Assembly (NCBI GenBank): GCA_009823505.1
Contig: VZQC01010577.1
Span: 2,074,540-2,138,539, forward strand
DNA from: Rhizomys pruinosus
Taxonomy: Eukaryota > Chordata > Mammalia > Rodentia > Spalacidae
DNA: 64,000 bases
Direction: 5' to 3'
Of the stretch, positions 45,663 to 56,028 are shown one piece after another; positions within the stretch are counted from its first letter, which is position 1; every line of letters begins with the position of its first letter. The position numbers were made by a program, and so were the translations under genes. The notes beneath the pieces are model-generated. The model worked only from the letters and a program-made list of their open reading frames with translations. It was not told the DNA's origin and made no database searches.

Positions 45663-45884
45663 TTTCTTTTTTTTTTTAATTAGTTTTTATTGATGCTTTG
45701 TGCATTTCATACATTTTTTCCAATTCAGGTCAGGCTTATTTCCCTTTCCCTCCCCCCCCACCACCCCATCCCAGGTCATGCATTCTGCCATAACTGTCCT
45801 GCATCTTTCTCTCAGTTTTTTTTTTTTTTCATTTTTAGCTATAAGTGATAATCCATGAGTTCAAGCATCCTTCATGCAAAACCT
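45663..45884 (-). mobile_element. 5'-truncated L1 tail (3' UTR only)
   Basis: Oligo-T, then GATGCTTTGTGCATTTCATA, a C-rich tract, TGCATTCTGCCATAACTGTC, to TTCATGCAAAACCT. A perfect 14-bp duplication ATATTTGCTTTTCT at 45649-45662 and 45885-45898 marks a clean L1 insertion. Confidence 0.95.
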
Positions 45885-46107
45885 ATATTTGCTTTTCTAT
45901 GGTGAGAAAGTATGCAGGCCAACTTTTTTTTTTTCCAGGAAAGTCATTCTAACAAATTTTATTGATCTTTTCAAAAAGGACACAATGTAACACCATTGAT
46001 TTTCTATGATTTTTTCCTATTTTTTCTTTTGTTTAGCTGTACTCTAATCTTTATTATTTTCTTTCTACACTTAGTTTATTCTTCATAATTGTATAATGTA
46101 TTATTTA

Positions 46108-46256
46108 GCTGGGCATGGTGGGACACACTTTTAATCCCAGCACTCAAGAGGGAGAGGCAGGTGGATGTCTATGAGTTTAAGACCAGCCTTGTCTACATAG
46201 TGAGGTCCAGGATAGCTGGGACTACAGCAAGGTCCTATCTCATAAAGACAAAAAAC
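46108..46256 (+). mobile_element. B1 SINE
   Basis: AGCTGGGCATGGTGGGACAC ... GAGTTTAAGACCAGCCTTGT ... AGGTCCTATCTCATAAAGAC. Confidence 0.92.
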
Positions 46257-47083
46257 ATATTTTAACATAATACTTTTATTGATGTTTTGTGTATTTCCTA
46301 CATGATTTTTTCTGTTCAATTTAGACACATTCTTAGCCCCACCCCACCCCAGTTTAAGCACTCTGCCATATATGTTCTGCATTTTTCTCTCAGTCTTTTT
46401 AAAGATTTTTTCTCTGCAGAGGTTTATTGTTTTGGTCAAAATTTTACTGCATCAGTTCTTTGACCCAGTCCATATGTTGTTGTTCCCTCCCATTTGTATT
46501 GCTCCAAATTATGCCTATATAAACGCCATGTGTGTACCAGAATTATGTCCTCATGGAACAAACTGTATGCTAATTCTGAAATATGTTTAGGTAGTCACGT
46601 TTTCCCTTCAATTTTATATTATTCTAAAATATGGTTACATACCTTCCACTCATATATGGTAATTACAAAGTCTGAAAAAAGTGGTAAGTTAATTCTAGGG
46701 ATCATTAAGAGATTCACATTATAACAGCACAGTTGCTTTTAGATAAAAAAGAAATATAACAACAATGTTGCTGAGCTTGCCTTTCAACTGGGGGGTTTGG
46801 TGCTAGCATCCACAAACGAGGGAAAACTTTCCCCGTTTTTTTTTTTTTTTCTTTTATTTTCTTTTTTTGGCTGGGGAGGATTGCATTGCTTCACTTAGCA
46901 TAATGGCCTCGAGTTCCATCCTTTTACCTACAAAGTTCATTATGTTATCTTTTTTTACCACTGCATAGAACTCCATTGTGTAGATGTACTACAGTTTTCT
47001 TATCTACCGGTTAATTGAAGAGCATTTGGGTTGGTTCCAGATCTTCACTATTGTGAAGAGAGCTGCAATAAACACAGCTGTGC

Positions 47084-47145
47084 GAGCGGGAACATGGGTC
47101 TAGATTTGTTAAAAATAAATAAATAAATTTATGTGGAAAAAAAAA
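47084..47145 (+). mobile_element. Tiny poly(A)-tailed retro-insertion
   Basis: About 53 bp of non-L1 sequence (starting GAGCGGGAACATGGGTCTAG), with an AATAAATAAATAAA signal about 15 bp before an A-run. It is flanked by a perfect 14-bp repeat AAACACAGCTGTGC at 47070-47083 and 47146-47159. Inferred: a severely 5'-truncated retrocopy of an unknown polyadenylated transcript inserted by L1 machinery. Confidence 0.85.
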
Positions 47146-49092
47146 AAACACAGCTGTGCATGTATCTTTAGTGTAGGATGAGTTTTGTGGTATATACCTA
47201 GGAGTGGCATAGCTGGGTCAAGTGGTAGGCTCATTTTGAGTTCTCCACACTGCTTTCCATAGTGGTTGTACACCACTATTCCCACCAGGAGTGGACGAGT
47301 GTCTCCCTTTCTCTACAACCTCTCCAGCATTTGCTCTCATTTGTATTCTTGATCTTAGCCTGTCTTATCGGAGTGAGATGATCTATTAGAGAGATTTTAA
47401 TTTGCATTTCCTTAATTATTAATGATGTTGAACACTTTTTAAAGATATTTCTCAGCCATATTTACTTCCTCACTGATGACGTCTCTGTTCAGCTCTTTAC
47501 TTCATCTTTTGAGTCATTTGTGTTCTTAGTTCTTTATTTTTTGGGTAGTTTATATATTCTGGATGTTAATGTTCTGTCAGATGTACCAGCAGTGAAGGTT
47601 TCCTCCCACTCTATGGGTTTTCTCTTCACTTCCCTGATTGTTTCTTTCTCTGTATAGAAGCTTCTTAATTTGATGAGGTTCCATTTGTCTACTGTTGACC
47701 TTATTTCCTTTGTGACTGCTGTTTGATATTTCCCTACTCTTATGTCTTGTAGGTTGCTACTAACATTTTCTTCTATCACCTTCAGAGTTTTGGTTTCACA
47801 TTGGGGTCTTTGATCCACTTGGGATTGATTCTTTGTAGAGGGTGAGAGTGCTTTAATTTTGTTCTTCTACAAACGGTGATCCAATTTTGCCAGCACCGTT
47901 TGCTTATGATGCTATCTTTCCTCCAATGAGATTTTTGGCCCCTTTGTTGAATATGAGGTGGCTGAAATTGTATGAGCTCAAGTTTAGATCTTCAATTCAG
48001 CTCTATTAGTTTACAGGTCTGATTTTGTTCCAGTACCAGGATGCCTTTATGACTATAGCCCTGTAATATAGTGTGAAGTGTGGTAAGGTGATCCTCCTTG
48101 AATTGCATTTTTCACTCAGGGTTGCTTTAGCTATTCAGAGTCTCTTGTTTTTCCATATGAATTTAAGCATTGTTTTCCAAAGTCTGTGAAGAAACTCATG
48201 GTGATTTTAATTGGTATTGCAATGAATATGTATGTTAATTTAGGTAGAATGGACATTTTTACTATATTAATTTTTCTAATCCATGAGCATGGGAGGTTTT
48301 CCCATTTTTTATATCATCTTCAATCTCCTTCTTCAGGGATTTAAAATTTTTGTTGTAGAGACCTTTGGTGTCTTTGCTTAGGTTTGTTCCCAGATATTTT
48401 TTGAGGCTATCGTGAGTGGGAAGGTTCCCTTAAATTCCTTCTCCAGGTTCTTGTTGTTGGTATAAAGATAGGGTACTGATTTTTCTAGGTTAATTTTGTT
48501 TCCTGCCACTTTACTGAAAGTCTTCATCATTTCTAAGAGTTTTCTGGTGGAAATTTTAGCATCCCTCAGGTAAACTATCATATCATCTGGAAAAAGGGCT
48601 AGTTTGACTTCCTCATTTTGGTACTCATTTAATTTCCCTTTTTTGCCTTATTGCCCTAGTAAGCATTTCAAGCACTATATTGAAGAAGAGTGGTGATGGG
48701 GGGGCACTTTCCTGGGTTCCCACCTCAAAGGAGAATGATTTTAATTTTTCTCCATTTAGGATGATGTTGGCCATGGGTTTGTTGTACATGGCTTTGATTA
48801 TATTGAGGATTGTTCCTTTCATTCCAATTCCCTCTAGAACTTTAAACATGAATGGATGCTGGCACTTGTAAGAAAGCTTTTTCTGTATCAATTAAAATGA
48901 TTGTGTGATATTTGTCTTTCAGTCCATTTATATGGTTTATGATATATATTGATCTACATATGGTGAACCATCCTGCATCTCTGGTATGAATCCAAGTTGA
49001 TCATGATGGATGATCTTTTCGATGTGAGTCTGTATGCGATTTGCATGTATTTTGTTGAGATTTTTTTGCATCTATGTTCATTAATTAGATGG

Positions 49093-49095
<3 letters not shown>

Positions 49096-49126
<31 letters not shown>

Positions 49127-49150
49127 ATATATGATATATAATATATATAG
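49096..49150. repeat. (TA)n tract in L1
   Basis: About 14 TA units followed by imperfect ATATAAT sequence, replacing part of ORF2. Confidence 0.93.
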
Positions 49151-49759
49151 AATATATAATATGATATTAATATGTTTTTGTCTTTGTCTTGTTTTTGTAT
49201 TAAGGATGCTGGCTTCATAGGGGGAGGAGATTTCCCTCTATTTGTGTACTTCTGAACAGTTTACGTATTAATTGTTCTAAGACCTCTTTAAATGTTTTAT
49301 AGAATTCTTCTGTGAAACCATCTGGGCCTGGACTTTTTTAGTTGGGAGATTTCTTTTTTATTACATTTTCAATTTCCTCAAATCTTATGGGTCTGTTTAA
49401 ATCCTCAATCTCTTCTTGGTTAAGCTTTGTTGATTTGCAGGATTTCAGAAATTTATTCATTTCCCTTAGGATTTCCAACTTAGTAGAGTACAGGTTTTTG
49501 AAGTATTCTCATATGATTGTTTGGACCCTTTCTTTATCTGTTGTGATGTTTCCCTTTTCAACAAAAATACTATTAATTTGGAGTTGCTCTTTCTTTCTTT
49601 TGGTTAACTGTTCTAGAGGTCTATCTTGTTTATCTTTTCAAAGAACCAGCTTTTGGTTTCATTGATTTTTTGCATTTTCTTTGTTTCTAATTCATTGATT
49701 TCTACTCTGATTTTTGTTATTTCTTCCTTTCTGTTGGGTTTAGGCTTCATTCATTGTTT

Positions 49760-49762
<3 letters not shown>

Positions 49763-49798
<36 letters not shown>
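49763..49798. repeat. Poly(T) tract in L1
   Basis: About 36 uninterrupted T within degenerate ORF2. Possibly the remains of an insertion tail or polymerase slippage. Confidence 0.93.
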
Positions 49799-49800
<2 letters not shown>

Positions 49801-51931
49801 TTTCATTTGTGGTTCCTTTTCTGGGTGTTATTGTTGTTCGTGTTGTATTGTCCTTTTTGTTTAGTTCCATGAATACTCTTATTTCATTATTTATTTCTTC
49901 TCCAACCCATTCATTATTCAGGATTATGTTTTTTAGTATCAATGTATTCTTGTAGGATTATGTTTTTTTAGTATCAATGTATTCTTGTAGCTAGTAAATC
50001 TTATTCTGGTGTTAATATTGCACTTTATTGCACTCTGTTCTGATAGAATGCATGAAATAATTTCAATCATTTTGTATTTGTTGAGATTTCGTTTGTGTCC
50101 CAGGATGTGGTCTATTTTGGAGAATGTTCCCTGGGTCACTGAGTAGAAAGTATATTCTCTGGTGTTTGGGTGGAATATTCAGTAGATGTCTGTGAGATCC
50201 ATTTGTTGTATTGTAGTGTTCAGTTCCAATGTCTCTCTATTTTTTGTTCAGATGATTTTTCCAAGGGGTCAGTGGGGTATTGACGTCCCCCACTGTTAGT
50301 GTGCTGAGATTAATCTATGTCTTGAGGACTTTCAGAATTGTGTTTATGAAGTTCAGTGCACCGAAGTTTGATGCATTTGAACATTTATGATTGTGATATC
50401 TTCCTGGTTAATTGTTTTTTGATAAGGATATAATGTCCCTCTTTGTCTCTTCTGATTGACTTTACTCTGAGGTCTATTTTATTATAGAATAGCAACTCCT
50501 GCTTTTTTCGGTACCATTTGCTTGGAATATTTTATTCATCCTTTCACTTTAAGGCAGTGTTTGTCCTTGAGGCTGAGATAGGTTTCTCGTAGACAGCACA
50601 TACAGGGATTCTGTTTCCTAATCCATTTTCTGAGCTTATGTCTTTTGATTAGGGACTTTACACCATTAAAATTTAAGATTATTATTGAGAGATGTGTGTT
50701 TCTTCCTTTCAACTTATTTTTTGTTTGTATTCTTGGTCTATATTTGTATTTATGCTGTTATCCTTTTATTACTTTCTCTCTTTAGTTGCTTGGGGATAGT
50801 TGTTCCTTTCCTCTGTTCATGGAACTGCTGTGATTATTTTCTGAAGGGATGGGTTTTTTGATATGTATTTTTTCATTTTGTTTATGTCATGAATATTTTT
50901 ATTTCTCTTTCAGCTATAATTGACTTTTTGCTGGGTATAGTAATCTGGGTTGACATGAAAGGTGGTTTAGCACTGGGAATACTTTGGTTCATGTTCTTCT
51001 GGATTTCATAGTTTGCACTGAAAATTCAGCAGTAATTCTAATGGGTTTCCTCTTATATGTAATTTCTTGTTTTGTTCCTTGTGGCTTTCATTATTTTGTC
51101 TTTGGTTTGAATATCTAGCATTTTAACTATGATATGGTGAGGGGGAATTTCTTTTTTGGTCTTGTCTATTTGTTGTTCTACATGGTTCTTGGATTTGTAT
51201 GGGTTTAACTTTTTTCAGTTTGGGGTAATTTTATTCTATTTTCCTGTTGAAGACCTGATCAATACCATTGTCTTGGGATTCTTCTCCTTCCTCTATCCCT
51301 ATGATGCAGAGATTTGGTCTTTTCATAGCATCCCACATTTCCTGGTTGTTTGATTCTTGTGTTTTTAAAAATATTTTTCACAACCTTTATTTGAGTAATT
51401 TAGTTGATCCATGTTATCCTGCAGGTCTGATATTCTTTTTTTTTGCCTGGTCCATTCTGCCTCTGAGGCTTTCTCCCATCCTTTCCTGTTGATTGGATGA
51501 GTGTTCAATTTCCTCTTTCATTTCTTCCTGTGATTTCTTTACTGTATCCACTTCCTTTTGGAGCTTGTCATTCTCTACTGTAGCTCTTTGCCTAGTGGGT
51601 TATTTTCTTTTTTCATTTCAGCCTGGAATCTTTTTCAGTTTTTCCACTTCCTCCTGGAATTTGTCATTCTTTCTCTCTAGTTTTTTCCAGAGTTTGTGTT
51701 TCTCTCTGTTTAGTTCTTTAGGAGTTTGCCATTCTCTTCCTCTAGTTCTTTCTGGAGTTTATCATTATTTCCTGCCAGATCCTTCCTGAGTATTTCATTC
51801 TTTCCCCTTAGTTCTCTGAACTGTTCTTTCATTTTCAGATTTTAAACAAATTTATATGCCAAGCAAGTTTGAATACTTTGCTATTTTAAGGAGAGTAAGG
51901 CTAACATAAACAGACCAATGTTATCACCATT

Positions 51932-52289
51932 TGTGGTGGTTTGAATGAGTGTCCCCCATAGGCTTTAAGTATTCAGACATTTGTCTCCAGTTGGTGGCAC
52001 TGTTCTTGGAGGTCTTAGAAGGTGTGGCCACGCTAGAGGAAGTACGTTATTGGGGGCAGGCTTAGTGAATTTAACTAGTCTTGTGGTCTCCAATCGCTCT
52101 CTCTCTCTGCTTCCTGTGCTCATTGTGAGATGTGACCCTCAGCTTGCTGCTCCAGCTCCAGCCACCATGCCTCCCACCACAATGGCCCCTAATTCCCTGG
52201 AACGGTCAATCTTAAGCTCAAATAAACTCCCTTTTATAAGTTCCTTGGTCCTGGTGTTTTATCACAGCAATAGAAAAGTAATTAATAGA
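51932..52289 (+). repeat. 5' LTR of the MaLR element
   Basis: Starts TGTGGTGGTTTGAATGAGTG, contains the AATAAA signal in CTCAAATAAACTCCCTTTTA, ends near GTAATTAATAGA (terminal CA decayed). Confidence 0.9.
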
Positions 52290-52295
52290 GTTATT

Positions 52296-52816
52296 TGGTA
52301 CCAGAGAGTGGGCTGTTGGCTGTGAACGACCTGACCATGTGGATGTTTGGAGAAATGTGGAATACTTTGGAACTTTGGGCTAGAAAAGCTGTTGACTACT
52401 GTAAGCAGTGCTTAAGGGGCCATTCTAGTAGAAGCCTGGAAGAAAGCATTGCTGCAAAAAATGTAGTTCCAGAGGAAAATAAAGACATAGGCAGCAACTG
52501 GGATATTTTTAAAAAGAGTCTGGCAGCAGTTTGCCCACAGCCCAAATGCTTGCCTAATGCTAAGTTGAAAAGCAATGGACTAATGTCTTTGGCAGAGGAT
52601 ATTTCAAGACAGCCTAATGTAGAAATGGTGGTGTGGCTATTAATGGTGAATATTGTACAGATCTACAATGAAGAAGAGCAGATGGGGCAGAAAGAAATGC
52701 AGAATGTACAGTTTGGATCTGAAAACCCCACTAGGAAGATTAAAGGTGGTGCCAAGGCATGTGAAGGAGACTTTCCCTTTGATAAGGAGATTAAAGTGAT
52801 TAAGGAAGGGCCTTGA
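52296..52816 (+). other. Open reading frame in MaLR interior
   Basis: An open frame runs from the primer-binding site to TGA at 52814-52816, about 173 codons, but the first ATG (near 52337) is roughly 14 codons inside. The product would be hydrophilic, with GEMWNTLELW and acidic stretches; I recognise no domain. A second frame follows at 53155-53481. MaLR interiors are normally treated as non-coding, so this may be chance or a relic. Confidence 0.45.
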
Positions 52817-53656
52817 GATTTACAAGTAAACAATGGAAATAGTACCTTCAGGGCAAGACCACACCCAGCTAATCCTCAAACTTTTGAAAGGAAAATACTG
52901 AAAGGGTTTTCTGCTCCAAGTTCAGGGCAGAGAAAATTTGCAAATGTGGTTAAAGTAGGAGAGAGTCCGTCTGGAACATGCAGCCAAACTCGGCAATTTC
53001 ATTCACGTGGTGCTGGCTTTAGAGGCATGAAGTTTGCAAGAGTGAAGGGGTTATCAGTTCTTCCTCCACGGTTCAGAAAGCCACAGAGGCTAGGCAGAGT
53101 GCAGCAGGGGCGTCCCTGAATAAAGAAGGCCCTGATAGGCCATTTCGTAAAACTGTGAATGTGAAGCCTGGTTGGCAGCGGAGACCCCAAGAAGACATTC
53201 GAGATGCCAGACCTGTGAGATATTTGCCAAGGAGAGCTGCATACAGGGGGTGGTACCAGACTAAGGAAGAGATGTATGTTTTAAGCAAAGCTGGAAGAGC
53301 TGAGCCATCTAAGCCCTTTGGAAGCCAAGTCCCAGAAGTTGCACATGGAGCTACTGGACTTGGAGTTTGCCCTGATGGTTTTCGGTCTTGTTTTGGTCCA
53401 GTGTTTCCTCACTATGCCTCTATTCCTCCCTTTTGGAATGGGAATGTGTCTTCAGTTCCACTGTACATTGGGAGTTTGTAATTTGCTTTTTGATTTTATA
53501 GGAGCTTACAGTTATGAGATTGGCCTGAGTCTCAGAAGAGACTTTGGACTGTAGACTTTTGAATGGCATTGAAACTGGTAAAAGACTATGCAGACTTTTA
53601 AGGTTGGACTAAGTGCATTTTGCATTTTATATGGTCAGGAGCCTATGGGGGACAGG

Positions 53657-54015
53657 GGTGGTGGTTTGAATGAGTGTCCCCTTTAAATATTTAGGCTTTA
53701 AGTATTCAGACATTTGTCTCCAGTTGGTGGCACTGTTCTTGGAGGTCTTAGAAGGTGTGGCTATGCTAGAGGAAGTACGTTATTGGGGGCAGGTTTAGTG
53801 AGTTTAACTAATCTTGTGGTCTCCAGTCGCTCTGTCTCTGCTTCCTGTGCTCATTGCGGGATGTGACCATCAGCTCCAGCTCCAGCCGCCATGCCTCCTG
53901 CCACAATGGACTCTAATTCCCTGGAGCCATCAATCTTAAGCTCAAATAAACTCTTCCTTTTATAAGTTCCTTGGTCATGGTGTTTTATCACAGCAACAGA
54001 AAAGTGAGTAGTACA
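53657..54015 (+). repeat. 3' LTR of the MaLR element
   Basis: Aligns end to end with the 5' LTR, with a small insertion near 53679-53690, and ends AGAAAAGTGAGTAGTACA at the target duplication. Confidence 0.9.
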
Positions 54016-54049
54016 CCATTCATTAAGGAAAATTATCTTCAGGGCTCAA

Positions 54050-54247
54050 ATGAATTTTTTGTTTGTTTGTTTCTGTTTGTTTTGTTTTATTTGTTTTGAT
54101 TTGTTTTGTTTTTGAGACAAGGTCTCCTTATAGCCCCAGATGGCATGGAACTCACTCTTTAGACCAGGCTGTCCTTAGACTCACAGAGATCCACCTGCCT
54201 CTGCCTCCTGAGTGCTAAGATTAAAGGCATGTGCCTCCATACCTGGC
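54050..54247 (-). mobile_element. B1 SINE with (TTTG)n tail
   Basis: TTTG-rich tail (54058-54110), then GAGACAAGGTCTCCTTATAG, AGACCAGGCTGTCCTTAGAC and GATTAAAGGCATGTGCCTCC. Confidence 0.92.
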
Positions 54248-54249
54248 TT

Positions 54250-54348
54250 AAAGATGGATCTTAGCCACCATGTGGGTGCTGGAAATTGAACCTGGGTCCT
54301 CTGCAAGAGCAATCAGTCCCCTTAACTGCTGAGCCATCTTTCCAGCCA
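54250..54348 (-). mobile_element. B2-type SINE, 5' half only
   Basis: TCTTAGCCACCATGTGGGTG ... CTGAGCCATCTTTCCAGCC; the tail half is missing. Confidence 0.88.
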
Positions 54349-54960
54349 GTAATTTGTTCTTTATATTCTTTGATTTCTTTGAATATGTCTATGGCTGTTC
54401 TTCTAAGGTCCATATCTTGGCTTCCTTCCAGGGAGATCTCATTGTAGGGGTCTTCTATAGGACTGGCAGAGTTTGGTGTGGATTTATTATGAGATTTACC
54501 CATGCTGTTATTTTTTTGTTGTGACTTTTGCATGTGGTCTTATTTTTTGGTTTGAATTCTGGCGCTAATCTCAATTGTTAATATGGAGGATTGGATGGTC
54601 TCTCACTGTGCTTCCTGCTGGTCAGTTCCTTTATGTTGACTGTCCAGCCTAGAATCACTAAACTGCACCCACTGGATTTTCTGCACCACAACTCCATCAG
54701 CTTACTGGATCATGGACGCCACAACTCAGGGGGAAGCTTTGGTCGCTTGTCCCCTGAGCATGCCTGTGTGACTCATCTCATGCCAATCACATGGGAGGAG
54801 GGGTGGTGTCCTGCCTGGTCCCTGAGGACCAAGGTGGCTCCCCATGCTTCTAGGCCCACCTGAGCATGTGCTGGCCTCCTGAGCATCTTGGTGAGCATGG
54901 CTGGGTGGCTTCACCCATGCCAATTATTTAAAGTAAGTCTGTTTATTATCTATCTAGCAT
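54349..54960 (-). mobile_element. L1 ORF1 N-terminus and 5' UTR
   Basis: A minus frame from about 54507 encodes GKSHNKSTPNSASP followed by ISLEGSQDMDLRRTAIDIFK, which parallels MEVTQGTDLRGIIANL of the large L1 ORF1. Sequence to about 54950 is probably the 5' UTR. It is likely the continuation of the L1 at 46260-51845. Confidence 0.7.
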
Positions 54961-55042
54961 CTCTGTCTGTCTGTCCATCTATCACACAACATATGGTATA
55001 ATTTTTAAAATAAGAGTCATAATTTTTTAATTTGGAAACATT

Positions 55043-55194
55043 TTTTGTCTTTTTGAGGCAAGGTCTCTCTGTAGCCCCAGCTGGCCTGGAACTTTCTCTG
55101 TAGACCAGGCTGGCCATGAAATCACAGAGATCCACCTGCCTCTGCCTCCTGAATGCTAGAATTAAAGGCAGGGGCCACCACACCCAGCACAGGT
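55043..55194 (-). mobile_element. B1 SINE
   Basis: GTCTTTTTGAGGCAAGGTCT, AGACCAGGCTGGCCATGAAA, CTAGAATTAAAGGCAGGGGC. Confidence 0.92.
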
Positions 55195-55411
55195 AACATT
55201 TTATAAGGACATATTCCAATTTTCTAGGACCTATTAGTATATATTTAGAGTGATATTTTAATGTATTTGGACTTCTGATATTGAGATGAGCATCCAAAGT
55301 ATTCATTGCAAATAAATATGTGTTGATATTGAGTGCAATAAAGTAAGCCATAAAAATGTTATTTCCTTAAAAAGCATTTAATTAAGCCCTTCATTATATA
55401 GAACAGAAAAT
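55195..55411. other. Unassigned AT-rich stretch
   Basis: Nothing recognised. Confidence 0.4.
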
Positions 55412-55416
55412 ACCAG

Positions 55417-55822
55417 TGTACTGGATAGCTTTAGTGTCAACTTGACACACCTGGGTTGAGGGAGCCTCAGTTGGGGAATTGGCTCCATTGGATTGGTGTG
55501 TGGCCACATCTGTGGCATATTCTCTTGATGGTCGAGCAGTGTGGGAGGGCCCAGCCCACAAGAGTGGTGCCACCCTGGGCAGGTTGTTGTGTACTGTATA
55601 AGAAGGTGGGCTGGGCATGTGCCAGGGAGCATGCAAGTGCACAGCATTCCTCCATGGTCTGTTCTTCAGCTCCTGCCTCCAGGTTCCTGCACTGAGTTCC
55701 TGTCTTGTGCTACCTTAGTGATGAACTGTGAACCAGGAGATATAAGCTGAATAAACCCTTTTCTCCCCAAGTTGGTGTCGGTCAGAGAATTTTGTCACAG
55801 CAATGGAAGACTAACTAGGAGA
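55417..55822 (+). mobile_element. Solo LTR of a rodent LTR retrotransposon
   Basis: Begins TGTACTGGATAGCTTTAGTG, has a TATA-like CTGTATAAGAAGG and an AATAAA signal (GCTGAATAAACCCTTTTC), and ends near AAGACTAACTAGGAGA. The 5-bp duplication ACCAG at 55412-55416 and 55823-55827 supports excision of an interior by LTR recombination. Family name not assigned. Confidence 0.85.
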
Positions 55823-55827
55823 ACCAG

Positions 55828-56028
55828 TGTAAATATCTTTATTTTCAATTTATGAACACAGGTATAATATCCAAGAAATTTTATTTTTAATTATTTACTG
55901 TCTATTTTGGATTTTCCTGTAATTTAGTTATAAATCTCTCTATATATTTTAACAATTTTAAAACTTTTATGTTAATTTGACTGGGAAAGCTTTACCTTAA
56001 GAAAACAGAATGCAGCTGGGTGTGGCAG
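55828..56028. other. Unassigned AT-rich stretch
   Basis: Nothing recognised. Confidence 0.4.

Larger units (their letters stand above)
46260..51845 (-). mobile_element. Long degenerate L1
   Basis: Antisense order from left: tail and G-rich (here C-rich) 3' UTR (46260-46800), ORF2 C-terminus, reverse transcriptase (about 48000-49700), endonuclease (about 49950-50700), and ORF1 (about 50780-51845). Many stops and frameshifts. ORF1 coiled-coil sequence continues at 54349-54540 beyond a block of later insertions, so the original element may have reached about 54.95 kb. Confidence 0.85.
51932..54015 (+). mobile_element. Complete ERVL-MaLR-type element (ORR1-like)
   Basis: Two LTRs of about 358 bp flank a 1.37-kb interior. 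The 5-bp duplication CCATT lies at 51927-51931 and 54016-54020. A Leu-tRNA-like primer site (TGGTACCAGAGAGTGGG) starts at 52296 and a purine tract (GGGGGACAGG) precedes the 3' LTR. MaLR elements lack pol and are copied in trans; no gag, pol or env homology is visible here. The interior keeps one 170-codon open stretch. LTRs differ at several sites, so the insertion is not recent. Confidence 0.88.
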
